Shown in pieces: positions 52,236-52,510 of a DNA stretch of 52,510 bases. This DNA is from Arthrobacter sp. Bi26 (GTDB lineage Bacteria; Actinomycetota; Actinomycetes; Actinomycetales; Micrococcaceae). The first letter of the stretch is position 1, and the number at the start of each line of letters is the position of its first letter. The notes under the pieces were generated by a model. It was given only the letters and a program-made list of their open reading frames with translations. It did not search any database and was not told the DNA's origin. The DNA lies in the NCBI RefSeq assembly GCF_918697925.1, contig NZ_CAKKMF010000028.1:1-52510 (forward strand), in the 5' to 3' direction. A program made the translations under genes and the position numbers.

Positions 52236-52510
52236 CTAACGGCTGGGCGTCGAAGTGGGCGTCGGTGAGGGCTTCGTTGTCACTGCTTTGGTGGCCGACT
52301 GCGTGGTCGTCGTGGGCTTCGGCTCATCGGCCGGCGCGGTGACCGGGGCCGGCTGCACAGTGATTGGGGCCGGCGCCAGGGGCCGGCTCGGCGGCGCGGC
52401 GCTGCCCGCAGCCTCTGTCGCGGCCGCGGAGGCCGTCGCGGGCGCGGAGGGCGTCGGATTTATCGACGGCATGACCGGCACCGGAGCTGACGGCTTGGCG
52501 GGAATTGTTC
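52236..52510 (-). CDS. Pro/Thr/Ala-rich protein C-terminus, 5' end outside window
   Basis: The frame is open from the right window edge to the stop at 52236 (about 91 codons visible). The visible part is low-complexity: repeated P-A, T-P, S-A and TTTTQ runs with no Cys and almost no hydrophobic residues other than Val/Ile. Such tails occur in wall-spanning or exported actinobacterial proteins and in some kinase or LytR-type proteins. No function can be assigned. An in-frame GTG at 52481 is not a credible start, since coding character continues upstream. Confidence 0.5.
   Translation of the reverse strand, partial: TIPAKPSAPVPVMPSINPTPSAPATASAAATEAAGSAAPPSRPLAPAPITVQPAPVTAPADEPKPTTTTQSATKAVTTKPSPTPTSTPSR

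Overview
This 52.5 kb window reads as chromosomal DNA from a high-GC actinobacterium, most likely Arthrobacter/Pseudarthrobacter or a close relative. The signs are GC-rich third positions throughout, a RamB-type acetate regulator beside the glyoxylate-shunt genes, several leaderless or near-leaderless promoters, an actinobacterial CpsY-type Stealth protein, LytR_C-domain proteins and many sugar catabolism genes. No rRNA, tRNA, CRISPR array or prophage was seen. The assignment rests on gene content recognised from memory, not on a database search. Layout: (1) 1-4 kb holds the end of an IS3-like element, then a sugar locus (TIM-barrel isomerase plus Gfo/Idh/MocA oxidoreductase) divergent from its LacI regulator. 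(2) 4-12 kb holds an AbiEi/nuclease-like protein, a queuosine-precursor transporter, a deleted ABC transporter remnant, an MHS permease, pyridoxal kinase, a DUF1801 protein and a lipoprotein serpin. (3) 12-18.6 kb is an acetate/glyoxylate block: poxB and ramB on the minus strand, divergent from aceA and aceB. (4) 19-33 kb is a large sugar-uptake and catabolism island: a ROK repressor, a deletion-scar hybrid ORF, two isomerase/epimerase and two Gfo/Idh genes, then an RbsA/RbsC-type ABC transporter operon ending in a further epimerase. (5) 33-38 kb is housekeeping and accessory genes: GNAT, FrnE, PncB, an ArsR/MFS pair. (6) 37.8-41.6 kb is a ClC antiporter and glutamate decarboxylase operon that looks like acid resistance. 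(7) 42-52.5 kb holds a membrane-anchored hydrolase, a GlxA-type regulator, TetR, a LytR_C pair, a HAD hydrolase, a CpsY/Stealth sugar-phosphate transferase, a phosphodiesterase, glutathione-independent formaldehyde dehydrogenase, a glutathione peroxidase-like protein and the tail of a Pro/Thr-rich protein.

The most unusual signal is a dispersed intergenic repeat confined to the first 12 kb. It is a nested palindrome of fixed 60-bp geometry: four 10-bp words related to TTCGCCGGAA at offsets 0, 19, 31 and 50, the last two inverted. Five complete copies are present; four keep the exact spacing and one has 7 extra bases in its central loop. A sixth is a right half-copy that begins exactly where the IS3-like element ends, so the IS appears to have inserted into the hairpin loop, as IS1397 is known to do in enterobacterial REP/BIME elements.

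Other points worth a look: a CpsY-type gene that seems to begin with an AUU codon; a 15-bp perfect stem between aceA and aceB; two independent deletion fusions in ABC transporter operons; a ClC transporter with a C-terminal YrhK-like extension, co-operonic with gadB and preceded by a small ORF with a strong Shine-Dalgarno; and the repeated pairing of Gfo/Idh/MocA dehydrogenases with TIM-barrel isomerases, which suggests oxidation-driven (3-keto-type) sugar catabolism.
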